A stretch of DNA of 64,000 bases from Anaerohalosphaeraceae bacterium (GCA_021108375.1 JAIORA010000012.1:186001-250000), one strand, 5' to 3'; counted from the first letter of the stretch, positions 53,010 through 62,840 are shown. Notes: a model not told the origin generated them from the letters alone. Made by a program: numbers and translations.

Positions 53010-54176
53010 GTGTTCCTGAAAAAATCGATAACTCGTTTCCAATGGACACAGCTTTGGGTGCTGACATTCATTCATATCGTAGCTGATATGTTCCCCGGTA
53101 TCGTTGCGCCGATTGTCCCGGCCATCCGCGACCATTTTTCACTTTCGCTGACAAAAAGTATTTCACTGATAACAATTTGTTACATCTCGTGCAATTTTTT
53201 TCAGGTCGTACTTGGCCACGTTTGCGCTCACAGCAGAAAGCCTCTGCTTCTGACTATCGGCCTGCTCGCTATGCCGGCAATATGCCTGCTCACATTTGTC
53301 CCTGTTGGCGTATATTCATATTGGATATTGGCAGGCCTGATGGCGACAACTGGTTTCGGAGTTGCGGTAACACACCCTGAATCACTGCGGGCATTGCACA
53401 ACCTCAAAAGAACGCCGTCGGCACTTGGCACGGCAATTTACTTTAACGGTGGATATATAGGCTTTGCGCTCGGAGCTTTTTCTGCCGCTGTTGCCGTTCA
53501 ATATCTCGGTTTTGGCGGTTTGCTGATAATGGTTGTTATGGTGGCAATTTCTCTAACACTGCTCGGTATGTTCCACATAAGGCTTTCAATTGAAAAGCCG
53601 CACAAAAAAGTTATCAGCACCGAAGAAACTCACTCGTTTTGGATGCTGTTTGCGATGGCTGTGCCGATAACGACTACCGCAACGATACTGTCGGCAATGC
53701 TACCGACTGCTCTTGCCGAGTTGGGTTTTGAATTATCGTTTGGAGGTTTACCCGCTATGATGACCAGCATTGGAATTGTGTTTGGCTCATTCTTCTGGGC
53801 ACATTTATCAAAGCATATTGGCCAGCTAAAAGCCGTGATAATAGCTGAAGCCGCCGCCGTCCCTTTGATTATCGCATATATGATGTTGATAAAAAATCCC
53901 TGGGCAGTTATATTGCTTGTCCCGGCAGGTTTTTGTGGTATTGCCGGCTACACACTGATTGTCAATATGGCAAGACATAGCCGAAACCTTGTACTCGGCG
54001 CAAGAATGGGAATAATTGTTGGCGGCGTGTGGGGTGTTGCGGCGTTGGCACTCATAGCATTCGGCCAATTAGCCGATATTTTTAGTTCGATAGCGATTCT
54101 GAATTACGTATGGACTGGATATACCGCTGCCGCTGTTATTGGCATAGTTTGTCTTTTAACGAGAGGTAAGTCATAG
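53010..54176 (+). CDS. MFS transporter, fosmidomycin-resistance (Fsr)-like
   Basis: A 388-residue major facilitator protein with about 12 membrane helices. The start HIVADMFPGIVAPIVPAIRD has the H-x3-D-x3-G pattern of Fsr-type drug exporters. TGFGVAVTHPESLRAL and GLPAMMTSIGIVFGSFF are further family-like parts. It may export a drug or metabolite; the substrate is unknown. The start is a GTG at 53010 directly after repeat-filled intergenic sequence, with a weak ribosome-binding site, so the true start may be an internal Met such as the one before DMFPG's helix. Confidence 0.75.
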   Translation: MFLKKSITRFQWTQLWVLTFIHIVADMFPGIVAPIVPAIRDHFSLSLTKSISLITICYISCNFFQVVLGHVCAHSRKPLLLTIGLLAMPAICLLTFVPVGVYSYWILAGLMATTGFGVAVTHPESLRALHNLKRTPSALGTAIYFNGGYIGFALGAFSAAVAVQYLGFGGLLIMVVMVAISLTLLGMFHIRLSIEKPHKKVISTEETHSFWMLFAMAVPITTTATILSAMLPTALAELGFELSFGGLPAMMTSIGIVFGSFFWAHLSKHIGQLKAVIIAEAAAVPLIIAYMMLIKNPWAVILLVPAGFCGIAGYTLIVNMARHSRNLVLGARMGIIVGGVWGVAALALIAFGQLADIFSSIAILNYVWTGYTAAAVIGIVCLLTRGKS

Positions 54177-54180
54177 AAGC

Positions 54181-54475
54181 CGAGCTGCGGAAGCAGCCGG
54201 ATAGCTTGTGTCATTCCGAGCGCAGCCGAGGAATCTCAACTTTTATATTGATTTCCCACCACCACCAAACCACAATGCTGTCTTATACAATCACAACAAA
54301 TGCCTTTAGTTGAACACGAATAAGTACAGTTGCAAAATTCAAGATTCTGTTCTTTTTTACATTCCATAATAACACTCAATTAATACTTCCCGCCTGCACA
54401 AGACTTTGTCATTCCCGCGCAGGCGGGAATCTATTATTTATCATCTCTGGATTTCCGTTTCCACGGGAATGACAG
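54181..54475. repeat. Dispersed repeat elements after the MFS gene
   Basis: The gap 54177-54581 holds GTGTCATTCCGAGCGCAGCC (54210-54240), the palindrome GTCATTCCCGCGCAGGCGGG (54409-54436) and an inverted, diverged copy (GTTTCCACGGGAATGACAG, about 54453-54471). Between them lies a small Cys-rich frame on the minus strand. The elements belong to the repeat families seen in other gaps. Confidence 0.6.
54237..54368 (-). CDS. Short DUF6485-like cysteine-rich protein, probably truncated
   Basis: A 43-residue frame starts MECKKEQNLEFCNCTYSC and continues KGICCDCIRQH, very close to the start of small Cys-rich proteins known as DUF6485 (about 65-70 residues), which probably bind a metal. After IRQH the sequence no longer fits and stops inside a dispersed repeat, so the C-terminus was probably lost by repeat insertion or a frameshift. 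GAGTG lies 7 bases upstream of the ATG. Confidence 0.5.
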
Positions 54476-54581
54476 ATTGTCTAATAATTGTTAGCTGTAA
54501 ATTACATATTTCACCAGCGCCCAACGAAAACGCCGAATTAACTGTCCGTATCACAACGCACTATTTATGTGCCTAAGGTAC

Positions 54582-55673
54582 CTAATCAGCGACTTTTGTT
54601 GCGATTAAATCACCAACGCCGCTCGTATCGTAACCCATACGTCCGGCTTGCATACTCTCCATTTTCTCGCCGGTAGCCCATTTAACAGCTTCTTCGATTT
54701 TCGCAGCGGCCTCATCTTCGCCGAGCGTTTCGAGCATCATCTGCATCGAGCAGATAGCGGCCAGCGGATTGATAACGCCTTGGCCGGTATATTTCGGTGC
54801 GCTTCCACCGATAGGCTCAAACATTGAAACGCCACCTGGGTCCGGGTTAATGTTACCGCCGGCGGCAATTCCCATTCCGCCCTGCGTCATAGCGGCCAGG
54901 TCGGTGATGATGTCGCCGAACATATTGCCGGTAACGATAACATCGAACCATTCCGGATTCTTAACCATCCACATACACGTCGCGTCAACGTGGTAATAAT
55001 CTCTGCGAATATCGGCATAGTCTTTCTCGCCCATTTCGTTAAAGCCTCTTTCCCACAGGTCGTAAATGTAGGTCAGCACATTGGTCTTGCCGCAAAGTGC
55101 GAGCGTGTTTTCCTTGCCTATGCCGCGAGCTTTTTTACCTTTTTTCTGTGCATAATCGAAAGCATATTTAAGGCAGCGGTCAACCTGAAAACGGTTATAA
55201 ACCGACGACTGCACAGCGACTTCGTGTGGCGTTCCTTTAAGCGTAAATCCGCCGGTACCGGTATACGCATCGCCGGTATTCTCACGAACAACAACATAAT
55301 CAATGTCAGCAGGGCCTTTACCTTTTAGCGGACACTCAACACCCGGAAACAGTTTTACAGGCCGCAGATTAATATACTGGTCCAGCTCAAAACGAGCTTT
55401 CAGCAGAATACCTTTTTCGAGAATACCCGGTGCAACATCAGGATGCCCGATAGCGCCAAGCAGAATCGCGTCGAATTTACGAAACTCTTCAACCGCGCTG
55501 TCCGGCAGAGTCTCGCCGGTTTTTTTGTACCGTTCGCCGCCGAAATCAAAATCTGTCAGATTCGTTTTGAACCCGAATTTCGCCTCAGCAGCTTTCATTA
55601 CCTTAATGGCTTCGACCGTTACTTCCGGCCCGGTTCCATCGCCGCCCATTACAGCAATATCGTACGTCTTCAT
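54582..55673 (-). CDS. leuB: 3-isopropylmalate dehydrogenase (LeuB)
   Basis: A 363-residue decarboxylating dehydrogenase of leucine synthesis. GGDGTGPEVTVEAI starts the fold, VVVRENTGDAYTG covers the substrate helix, and GNMFGDIITDLAAMTQGGMG holds the metal aspartates. EPIGGSAPKYTGQGVINPLA binds NAD. The ATG at 55673 is used; a TTG directly before it is ignored. A tartrate- or homoisocitrate-type relative cannot be excluded, but the leu operon context decides. Last gene of the leu operon. Confidence 0.92.
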   Translation of the reverse strand: MKTYDIAVMGGDGTGPEVTVEAIKVMKAAEAKFGFKTNLTDFDFGGERYKKTGETLPDSAVEEFRKFDAILLGAIGHPDVAPGILEKGILLKARFELDQYINLRPVKLFPGVECPLKGKGPADIDYVVVRENTGDAYTGTGGFTLKGTPHEVAVQSSVYNRFQVDRCLKYAFDYAQKKGKKARGIGKENTLALCGKTNVLTYIYDLWERGFNEMGEKDYADIRRDYYHVDATCMWMVKNPEWFDVIVTGNMFGDIITDLAAMTQGGMGIAAGGNINPDPGGVSMFEPIGGSAPKYTGQGVINPLAAICSMQMMLETLGEDEAAAKIEEAVKWATGEKMESMQAGRMGYDTSGVGDLIATKVAD

Positions 55674-55710
55674 CAAATACTTCCTTTCTTATACATTTTA
55701 AAATAGATTC

Positions 55711-56190
55711 TTATTTCTTTTTAATATGTTCCAACAAACCGCCATCGTTGATAATTTCCAATGCAAAGTCTGGCAGGGGCTTAAACTCAATTTTCTTACC
55801 TTGTGTTTTGTTATCGATGACACCAGCTTTGTAATCAATTTCAATTTCGTCACCATCGGCGATAAGCTCAGGTGCGTTTGCAAGTTCGATAGGGTAAAAC
55901 CCGCAGTTGATGCAGTTACGATAGAAGATTCTCGCAAAGTTTTGTGCGATAACCGCGCCGATCTTTGCGCCCTGCAATGCCCAGACAGCGTGTTCGCGAG
56001 ATGAGCCACAGCCGAAGTCATCGCCTGCTACAATGCAGTCGCCTGGAACGCATTTATTTACAAACTCGGTATCAAGGTCTTCCATACAGTGCGCCGCGAG
56101 TTCTGCCACATCATCGGTATTGAGATAGCGAGCCGGTATAATTTCATCCGTATTTATATGGTCTTTTTTATAAGTATGTGCCTTTGACAT
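55711..56190 (-). CDS. leuD: 3-isopropylmalate dehydratase small subunit (LeuD)
   Basis: A 159-residue swivel-domain subunit that completes the active site of Leu[15 protein letters not shown] at the start and [20 protein letters not shown] at about 55-75 are diagnostic. The short length matches the archaeal-type LeuCD group. It is separated from leuC by two unrelated small genes. Confidence 0.93.
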   Translation of the reverse strand: MSKAHTYKKDHINTDEIIPARYLNTDDVAELAAHCMEDLDTEFVNKCVPGDCIVAGDDFGCGSSREHAVWALQGAKIGAVIAQNFARIFYRNCINCGFYPIELANAPELIADGDEIEIDYKAGVIDNKTQGKKIEFKPLPDFALEIINDGGLLEHIKKK

Positions 56191-56289
56191 AATTTCCTCA
56201 AATTCTAATATCTAATTTCTAAATCCTAAACAAATACTAATTTTCAAAATACAAATTATAAAAACTTAATCTTACAAACACTCTTTGTA

Positions 56290-56802
56290 TTATAGTTCCT
56301 TTTTGTCATCATATACTTTTATTTTCACGAGCTCCATTTTTAACTTATCACGAAGCACTTCGTCCATTTCTTGTACTAATTTCTTAATAAACTTTTCTTC
56401 TTCTCTAATAGGCCTTATCGCTTCTGTTACTTTACCAGGGTCTGCATTTTCCGAAGTTCTCGGTCGTGTTTCATCCTGTCTTTTTATAGAACGAAGATTT
56501 AGTCCTATCGAGCTCCAATTTTCTACGAATTTATGTGGCAACAATATCTGGTTTATCGAAAGCCATTTATTGTTTTCACATAAAAACACAAGTGCATCCT
56601 CCGTTGTGTTTTGTTCTGCTACCAACATGTTCCACAGTCTGTCAGTAAGAGACAGAGCTTTCTTGTATGCTTCAAGCTCCTGTTCACCCCTTACTTCCTC
56701 AAACCTGATTTGGCGGGTTTTTTTGGCTTGATACCAAATTGCAACACAACCACCAAGAGTAGAACAAATAGCACCTATTAATATAAAGAAAAAGTCTTTC
56801 AT
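56290..56802 (-). CDS. Small membrane-anchored protein of unknown function in the leu operon
   Basis: A 170-residue protein with one N-terminal membrane helix (FFFILIGAICSTLGGCVAIWY) and a charged, helical cytoplasmic part. No family recognised. It lies between leuC and leuD together with a four-helix protein and is by eye more AT-rich than the leu genes, as if acquired. Confidence 0.55.
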   Translation of the reverse strand: MKDFFFILIGAICSTLGGCVAIWYQAKKTRQIRFEEVRGEQELEAYKKALSLTDRLWNMLVAEQNTTEDALVFLCENNKWLSINQILLPHKFVENWSSIGLNLRSIKRQDETRPRTSENADPGKVTEAIRPIREEEKFIKKLVQEMDEVLRDKLKMELVKIKVYDDKKEL

Positions 56803-56839
56803 AATATATATCCTTGTCCTTTGAAGATAAGTCAGAGCA

Positions 56840-57199
56840 TTATTGACTTTTAGTCAGTATTGCTCCGAAAATGTGAGTAAGTTCCTTTGCTTCATTTTCT
56901 AATATAGATCGTTCTTTTTCAAGTTCGTCATTTACGTTCAATAGTTTTAGCCAGTATCTGCTTTCTTTGGCTTCTTTGCGACATATTTTAATTCGCATTA
57001 AAAAATCTTTTTTACTCAGAGCTTCATTGGCTTCAATATAATTTGCTCCAACTGACCCCGAAGATCTGACAAGCTGTTTGCCATCTTCAATGTTAGATAA
57101 TGTTTTATTTAAATCCTTTATAAAACTCCGTACTCTTTTTGCAAATCCAAATGTTCGGTCTTCAAGGTCATATCGTTTTGTATTTTGTTTTTCGGTCAT
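56840..57199 (-). CDS. Four-helix bundle protein (S23/IVS-like)
   Basis: A 119-residue protein of the four-helix-bundle group first described from 23S rRNA intervening sequences: DRTFGFAKRVRSFIKDL, QLVRSSGSVGANYIEANEAL, KDFLMRIKICRKEAKESRYW and ELTHIFGAILTKSQ. Function unknown; members spread as small mobile-looking inserts. Here it sits inside the leu operon, not in rRNA. It is 37 bases from the next gene and 40 from leuC. Confidence 0.85.
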   Translation of the reverse strand: MTEKQNTKRYDLEDRTFGFAKRVRSFIKDLNKTLSNIEDGKQLVRSSGSVGANYIEANEALSKKDFLMRIKICRKEAKESRYWLKLLNVNDELEKERSILENEAKELTHIFGAILTKSQ

Positions 57200-57239
57200 T
57201 TGTATTTGTTTAGGATTTAGATATTAGTATTTAGTATTT

Positions 57240-58502
57240 TCACAGAAATCTTCTGCAGTCTGTGAGTTTTCCTTCTACTGCGCTTGCTGCTGCTGTTGCG
57301 GGGCTTGCAAGATAGACTTCGCTTTTCGGGCTTCCCATTCTGCCGATGAAGTTACGGTTAGTTGTGCTGATACACTTTTCACCAGCGGCAAGTATTCCCA
57401 TAAATCCGCCAAGACACGCCCCGCAGGTCGGCGCGCTGATTACGCAGCCTGCCTCGTAGAATATATCGAACAAGCCCTCGTCCTTAGCCTGCTTCCAAAT
57501 TTCCGGTGTGGCCGGCACGATGATAGTTCTGATTGCGACTTCTTTGCCTTTCATTATCTCAGCGGCAATTCGCAAATCTTCGATTCGTCCGTTAGTACAG
57601 CTTCCGATATAAGCCTGGTCCATTTCGATACCGCTGCACTGGCCGATTGGCTTGCCGCCACTTGGCAAATGCGGAAACGTTACTGTCGGCTCAAGTTTTG
57701 AGCAATCAATTTCGACAACCCGTTCGTACTTGGCATCGGGGTCAGATTCATAAATGGTATAATCCTTTTTATCTTTGAGGTGTTCATCGAGATATTTTTT
57801 CGTTACTTCGTCGAAAGCGATAATACCATTCTTACCGCCGGCCTCGATAGCCATATTGGTTATCGTCATTCTCGCTTCCATCGACATTTTTTTAAGGGCA
57901 GGCCCGACAAATTCCATCGCTTTGTAAAGCGCCCCGTCAGTTCCGATTTGTGCGATAACTTCGAGGATTACATCTTTGCTGTACACACCTTTACCGAACG
58001 TCCCATTTAGGACAAATTTTATTGAAGACGGCACCTTGAACCAGATTTCGCCCGTAGCTATCGCCGCCGCCAAATCGGTCGAGCCAATGCCGGTACTGAA
58101 AGCAGCGAACGCTCCATAAGTACAGGTATGGCTATCGCCGCCGATAATTACTTCGCCGGGACGGATATGGCCCTGCTCAGGAAGCAATGCATGGCACACA
58201 CCAGCCTTGCCGACTTTGTAATAATGCTTTATATTTTTCTCTTTCGCCCAGCTATCGAGTCGCTTGTGAAGCTCAGCGCTTTTTATATCCTTTGCCGGCT
58301 GAAAATGGTCAGGCGTTACAACGATTTTTTCGTTATCGAAAACCCTGTCGATGCCAGCGGCTTTAAGCATTGATATTGCTGGCGGCGTTGTAACATCGTG
58401 GCACATTATGCAGTCAATTTTCGCGTTTATTAAATCGCCCGGCTCGACACACTTTTTGCCAGCCGAAGCCGCTAATATCTTTTCAGTTATCGTCATTCCC
58501 AT
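57240..58502 (-). CDS. leuC: 3-isopropylmalate dehydratase large subunit (LeuC)
   Basis: A 420-residue aconitase-fold subunit isomerising 2- to 3-isopropylmalate. [20 protein letters not shown] starts the active site, and the 4Fe-4S cysteines lie in YIGSCTNGR and [11 protein letters not shown]. The length and motifs fit the archaeal-type LeuC found in many anaerobic bacteria. It follows leuA by 30 bases. Homoaconitase is the alternative, but leuA, leuD and leuB share the operon. Confidence 0.94.
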   Translation of the reverse strand: MGMTITEKILAASAGKKCVEPGDLINAKIDCIMCHDVTTPPAISMLKAAGIDRVFDNEKIVVTPDHFQPAKDIKSAELHKRLDSWAKEKNIKHYYKVGKAGVCHALLPEQGHIRPGEVIIGGDSHTCTYGAFAAFSTGIGSTDLAAAIATGEIWFKVPSSIKFVLNGTFGKGVYSKDVILEVIAQIGTDGALYKAMEFVGPALKKMSMEARMTITNMAIEAGGKNGIIAFDEVTKKYLDEHLKDKKDYTIYESDPDAKYERVVEIDCSKLEPTVTFPHLPSGGKPIGQCSGIEMDQAYIGSCTNGRIEDLRIAAEIMKGKEVAIRTIIVPATPEIWKQAKDEGLFDIFYEAGCVISAPTCGACLGGFMGILAAGEKCISTTNRNFIGRMGSPKSEVYLASPATAAASAVEGKLTDCRRFL

Positions 58503-58532
58503 CGTTTATTTTCCTTCTGTTTTTATTAAATT

Positions 58533-60074
58533 TTACTTCGCTACCATACGGTTTATTGCATCAACGTACGCCTTAGCGCTGGCCTCGATGATGTCTGTCG
58601 AAATACCCTTGCCGGTAAAGCGTCTGTTTTCGCCATCCAGAATTTTCACCGTCGCCTCGCCCATTGCGTCTTTACCGCTGGTAACCGCTTTGATTGAGTA
58701 GCTTTCAATTTTTGGCGATTTGCCGGTAGCGTCTCTGATAGCTTCATAGGCTGCGTCAACAGGCCCATCACCGCCAGCATCTGCTGTCGCAAAATTTTCC
58801 TGTCCCGCAACTTTTATTTTCACACTTGCTTTCGGAGCCTCTGTCCCGCAGATAACTTTCAGATACTCAAGCGTAAAGTGATGCTCGATTGTGCGAATCT
58901 CATCGCTCATCAAAGCCACCAAATCTTCATCAAACACCTCGGACTTTTTGTCCGCGATAACAAGAAACTTCTGATAAACCTGTTCAAGCTCGTCGGCCGT
59001 AAACGTAAAGCCCAACTCTTCGAGTCGATGCTTAAGTCCGTGCCTTCCCGTGCGAGCGGTAAGAACGACAGCGCTTTTCGGCGAGCCTACATCTTCCGGC
59101 AGCATAATTTCGTAAGTTTCGCGTTCCTTCAAAAACCCATCAACGTGAATCCCGCTGCTATGGGCAAACGCGTTCGCTCCGACAATCGCTTTATTAGCAG
59201 GCACCGGCATCCCCAAAAGGTCTGCAACCATTCTGCTCGTGCGATAAAATTCTTTCGTATTGATATTCGTCTCGACGTTGAAAAAATCTTTTCGCGTACG
59301 AATCGCCATCACAATTTCTTCCAGCGAAGCATTACCTGCTCGCTCGCCGATACCGTTAATCGTCCCTTCAATTTGGCGTGCGCCATTTTTCACACCAGCC
59401 AGCGAATTCGCAACGCTCATTCCCAAATCGTCGTGGCAGTGCATACTGAAAATCGCTTTGTTGCTGTTGGGTACGTTGGCAATAAGGCCGGCGATTAAAT
59501 TCCCAAACTGTTCGGGGATTGCATATCCGGTAGTATCGGGGATATTAATCGTTGTTGCCCCGGCTTCAATCACCGCTTTGACCATTCGGCAAAGATATTC
59601 CTTATCCGCGCGACCGCTGTCTTCGCAATAGAACTCCACATCATCAGTGTACTGCAAAGCGCACTTGACAGCATTGACTCCCATTTCGATAGTTTTGTCT
59701 TTTTTGGCTTCGAGCGTCTTGCCGTATTTTTCGTCGCCGAACTTGCCTGCGATATGAATATCCGAAACTCCGAGTCCGGTATGTATCCTTGAGCTTTTCG
59801 CTTTCGCCAAAGCCTCACCCGCGCATTCAATATCTTTGATAACCGCTCTGGTAAGTCCGCAAATTGTCGGCCCCTGTATTTCTTTGGCTATGAGTTCAAC
59901 CGCCTGAAAATCTTCTGGCGATGAGATTGGAAATCCTGCTTCGATAATATCGACACCGAGTTTAGCGAGTTGGTGAGCGATTTCGAGTTTTTCGCGCGCA
60001 CCAAGCCGCGTTCCGGCAGCTTGTTCGCCATCGCGGAGTGTCGTATCAAAAACCTTTACTATATCAGTAGACAT
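58533..60074 (-). CDS. leuA: 2-isopropylmalate synthase (LeuA)
   Basis: A 513-residue enzyme that condenses acetyl-CoA with 2-oxoisovalerate, committing carbon to leucine. VFDTTLRDGEQAAG holds the metal site, HCHDDLGMSVANSLAG the His pair, and NGIGERAGNASLEE the family signature. The C-terminal third is the LeuA allosteric domain, so leucine feedback is expected. I start at the ATG at 60074 with AAAGGAG 8 bases upstream; the frame extends 26 codons further without a good start. First gene of the operon; no T-box or leader peptide is recognised upstream. Confidence 0.95.
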   Translation of the reverse strand: MSTDIVKVFDTTLRDGEQAAGTRLGAREKLEIAHQLAKLGVDIIEAGFPISSPEDFQAVELIAKEIQGPTICGLTRAVIKDIECAGEALAKAKSSRIHTGLGVSDIHIAGKFGDEKYGKTLEAKKDKTIEMGVNAVKCALQYTDDVEFYCEDSGRADKEYLCRMVKAVIEAGATTINIPDTTGYAIPEQFGNLIAGLIANVPNSNKAIFSMHCHDDLGMSVANSLAGVKNGARQIEGTINGIGERAGNASLEEIVMAIRTRKDFFNVETNINTKEFYRTSRMVADLLGMPVPANKAIVGANAFAHSSGIHVDGFLKERETYEIMLPEDVGSPKSAVVLTARTGRHGLKHRLEELGFTFTADELEQVYQKFLVIADKKSEVFDEDLVALMSDEIRTIEHHFTLEYLKVICGTEAPKASVKIKVAGQENFATADAGGDGPVDAAYEAIRDATGKSPKIESYSIKAVTSGKDAMGEATVKILDGENRRFTGKGISTDIIEASAKAYVDAINRMVAK

Positions 60075-60306
60075 TTTAAGTCTCCTTTGAATTTGGAAAA
60101 ATGCCAAACGCGGATTATGCACTAAATTCGCATAAATTTCTATAAAAAACAACAGAGTACAATAAGATAGGGGGGAAGTTTGGTTGCGCCTACCGGCGCA
60201 GAATAAGGCCCAGCAAGATTGCTGTGGTAGAAAAAACGCAATTTCTCGGCCAATTAACCATTATGCCGACCATTATACAGCATTTTTTGAAATAACGCAA
60301 CCCCCA

Positions 60307-60556
60307 TTTAGCCCTCGAGTTTTGCCCCGGAGGTACCTGCAAACGGTTTAGAACTTTCGTATCGCCATTTAGCCCTGGCAACTTGTTTGCCGGGGTTGTC
60401 ATTGCGAGGCCGTAGGCCGCGGCAATCTCATCCCGCTCGCATCGCCATAGAAGCCGAGCGACGTAAGTCGCCGGAATAAGTTGTTGTCATTTCGACCAAC
60501 GTGGAGAAATCTATTTGTTTTTAAAAGTTAGCCCCACATTTACAAATGCGGGGTTC
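60307..60556. repeat. Dispersed hairpin repeat cluster upstream of leuA
   Basis: The gap 60075-60915 has no gene on either strand that I can support. It carries TTAGC-headed hairpins at 60307-60337, 60368-60398 (matching 38707-38738) and 60527-60556 (CCCCACATTT/AAATGCGGGG). A TCATTGCGAGGCCGTAGGCC element lies at about 60399, and the composite TCATTTCGACCAACGTGGAG unit at 60487 matches 52717. Confidence 0.7.
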
Positions 60557-60915
60557 ATACTCTTATATTTTCTATCCCACAAACACCGGCTTCGCCGTTT
60601 AGCCGTCGTGGCCTCACCCGACGGTTCGTGCGTTATGCAACACAACCCATCCCCACCAACTTTGCCGCTTTACTTCAATAGACACTTGCTTATCTACCTT
60701 TAATGGTTCATAATATCGCCTATAAACGCCTGACTAATAAGGTTTGTAAAATCAAATAGAAAGCTTTGAGTGAAATTTGTTACCCTGATTGCGGCAGAAT
60801 ATTAAATAATCAAGCATTATTGTCATACCCATCCCTGCCTCCGTAGGAATGATGCGGCCTTTCGGCTTCGAAGTATTTACAGTAATGGTAAATACGTTTT
60901 CTTTGAGCCCATGCG

Positions 60916-61332
60916 TTAGTCTTTTTTAATGTTACTATCTACAGTTGAATTATCTTGATTGACTTTGACGTCCATACACGCTTTGTTTTTATTAAGATCT
61001 ACTTTAAGAATCGTTCGTCGATTGAGTATTACTGCTACAAATGCGACAGACAAAGTGAAGACTCCTATACAAAAAAGGACAGCCAACAAGACAATATCTT
61101 TCCATTCTTTAATATTATCCTTATCTATGCGTATAACAATAATACAGAGAAGAAGGACCATGAGTGCTATCATACCAATTATTGACAGTGTGCTTAAGAA
61201 TATATTCGAGTGGCATGTTTTGATAGCTAAGATGTCGAGTTGAAATTCCCTGTGTTCCTTATCGCTCATGTTTGGTAATGAAGAAGCCGTGTGCTGGGGA
61301 GAATCAGTAACTGATTGTTTTTTGTCATTCAC
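60916..61332 (-). CDS. Small membrane protein with two helices, unknown
   Basis: A 138-residue protein: a polar N-terminus (about 45 residues), two membrane helices (IFLSTLSIIGMIALMVLLLC and IVLLAVLFCIGVFTLSVAFV) and a polar C-terminus. No family recognised. It stands alone in an AT-rich, repeat-bordered stretch; its reality rests on coherent topology only. Confidence 0.5.
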   Translation of the reverse strand: MNDKKQSVTDSPQHTASSLPNMSDKEHREFQLDILAIKTCHSNIFLSTLSIIGMIALMVLLLCIIVIRIDKDNIKEWKDIVLLAVLFCIGVFTLSVAFVAVILNRRTILKVDLNKNKACMDVKVNQDNSTVDSNIKKD

Positions 61333-61728
61333 AATAGTGTTCCTTGGCTAACAAGTTATTATATAATTTCCCTGATGACGCCGGATATGATAAATCTAAA
61401 ATCTGTTCTTAACAACAAAAAAACTCCAGATTACACTCATTCGGAAGAATTAAAGGGAAAATTAAAGGTGTCCGGCACAATCTTCAAAACTCACTTTCAA
61501 TTATTAAATTATGTTTCCCCTTTTCACTTAACCTTTTAAACTATTTTCAATCAGTGTCTAAAAAAATAAAAATATCCATCGCCACAGGCGATTCCGCAAC
61601 TCAAAACTCATAACTATTTTCAATCTGTGTAATCAGTGTTTGAAAATATCCGGCCACTGCCGTGGCTTGGCTGCTATGTTTATCTGTGTGTCCTGTATTC
61701 TAAATTCGGACTCCTGAAACGGTAACTC
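61333..61728. other. Gene-free stretch before the asd promoter
   Basis: No coding frame or RNA is recognised. AATCTGTGTAATCAGTGTTT (about 61621) and CAATCAGTGTCTAAAA (about 61549) belong to the short repeated phrases seen in other gaps. Confidence 0.4.
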
Positions 61729-61757
61729 TTGACTTTTGGCGGTAATATCAGTACTAT
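61729..61757 (+). promoter_or_regulatory. asd promoter
   Basis: TTGACT (61729-61734), 17 bases, TACTAT (61752-61757), 81 bases before the asd start codon. Confidence 0.55.
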
Positions 61758-61838
61758 GATTCATCTTTTCGGTTTTAAACAGGCCAAAAAGTGTGTAAAA
61801 CCTTATTTCGGTATTAAAAAAACATTAAGGAAGCAAAA

Positions 61839-62840
61839 ATGGCTAAAAATTTAGCAATCGCAGGTATAACTGGTGCTGTAGGACAAGAATTCCTCCAGAT
61901 TCTCGAACAGAGAGACTTTCCGTTTAAATCGCTCAAAATGCTCGCTTCTTCTCGTTCTGCCGGCAAGAAAATCACCTTCAAAGGCGTTGAATATACGGTT
62001 GAAGAAATGACCGAAAATAGCTTTTCTGGCATTGATATCGCACTTTTCAGTGCTGGCGGTGGTCGCAGCAAGCAGTTTGCCCCAGCGGCAGTAAAGGCCG
62101 GTGCCGTTGTTGTTGACAACTCCAGTGCTTTCAGAATGGACCCAACCGTTCCGCTGGTCGTGCCGGAAGTCAATCCCGAAGCAATCGCCGCTCACAAGGG
62201 CATTATCGCTAATCCAAATTGCTCGACCATTATCGCCAACGTTCCGGTTTGGCCGCTGCACAAAGCCAATCCTGTTAAGAGGATGATTGTCAGCACGTAT
62301 CAGGCCGTCAGCGGCGCGGGCCAGGCTGGTATGGCCGAGCTTTTTGAGCAGACAAAAGAGCTGCTCGACGGCAAAGAGCCGACCTGCGAAAAATTCAAAT
62401 ACCAGATAGGTTTTAACCTTTTCAGCCACGACTCGAACATCGGCCCTAACGGCTACAACGAAGAAGAGATGAAGATGGTCAACGAAACTCACAAGATTTT
62501 CTCGTGTCCTGAAATGGCAATTACCTGTACCTGCGTTCGCGTTCCGGTTCCGCGTGCTCATTGCGAGAGTATTAGCCTTGAGTTCAGCGAGTCGATTAGT
62601 CCTGACGAGGTTCGTCAGATTCTCTCCGCCGCTCCCGGTGTAACCGTTATGGACGATCGCGAAAACAACCGCTTCCCAATGCCGATTGACGCTACCGGCC
62701 AGGACGATTGTTTCGTCGGCAGAATCCGCGAAGACGAATCCGTCTCAGGCCATCGCGGCATAAACCTCTGGGTTGTCGGCGACCAGATTCGCAAAGGCGC
62801 CGCTCTTAACGCCGTCCAGATTGCGGAGAAACTGCTTTAA
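61839..62840 (+). CDS. asd: Aspartate-semialdehyde dehydrogenase (Asd)
   Basis: A 333-residue NADPH enzyme reducing aspartyl phosphate to the semialdehyde for lysine, threonine, methionine and cell-wall diaminopimelate. The start AIAGITGAVGQEFLQIL is the NADP site, SAGGGRSKQFAPAA follows, the catalytic Cys128 lies in ANPNCSTI, and VSTYQAVSGAGQAGM is conserved. AAGGAAG precedes the ATG. It is followed 58 bases later by truA. Confidence 0.94.
   Translation: MAKNLAIAGITGAVGQEFLQILEQRDFPFKSLKMLASSRSAGKKITFKGVEYTVEEMTENSFSGIDIALFSAGGGRSKQFAPAAVKAGAVVVDNSSAFRMDPTVPLVVPEVNPEAIAAHKGIIANPNCSTIIANVPVWPLHKANPVKRMIVSTYQAVSGAGQAGMAELFEQTKELLDGKEPTCEKFKYQIGFNLFSHDSNIGPNGYNEEEMKMVNETHKIFSCPEMAITCTCVRVPVPRAHCESISLEFSESISPDEVRQILSAAPGVTVMDDRENNRFPMPIDATGQDDCFVGRIREDESVSGHRGINLWVVGDQIRKGAALNAVQIAEKLL

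Noticed and set aside
60155-60560. Minus-strand frame of 70 codons and other short frames upstream of leuA
   Set aside because: They run through dispersed hairpin repeats and have no start signals or recognisable domains.
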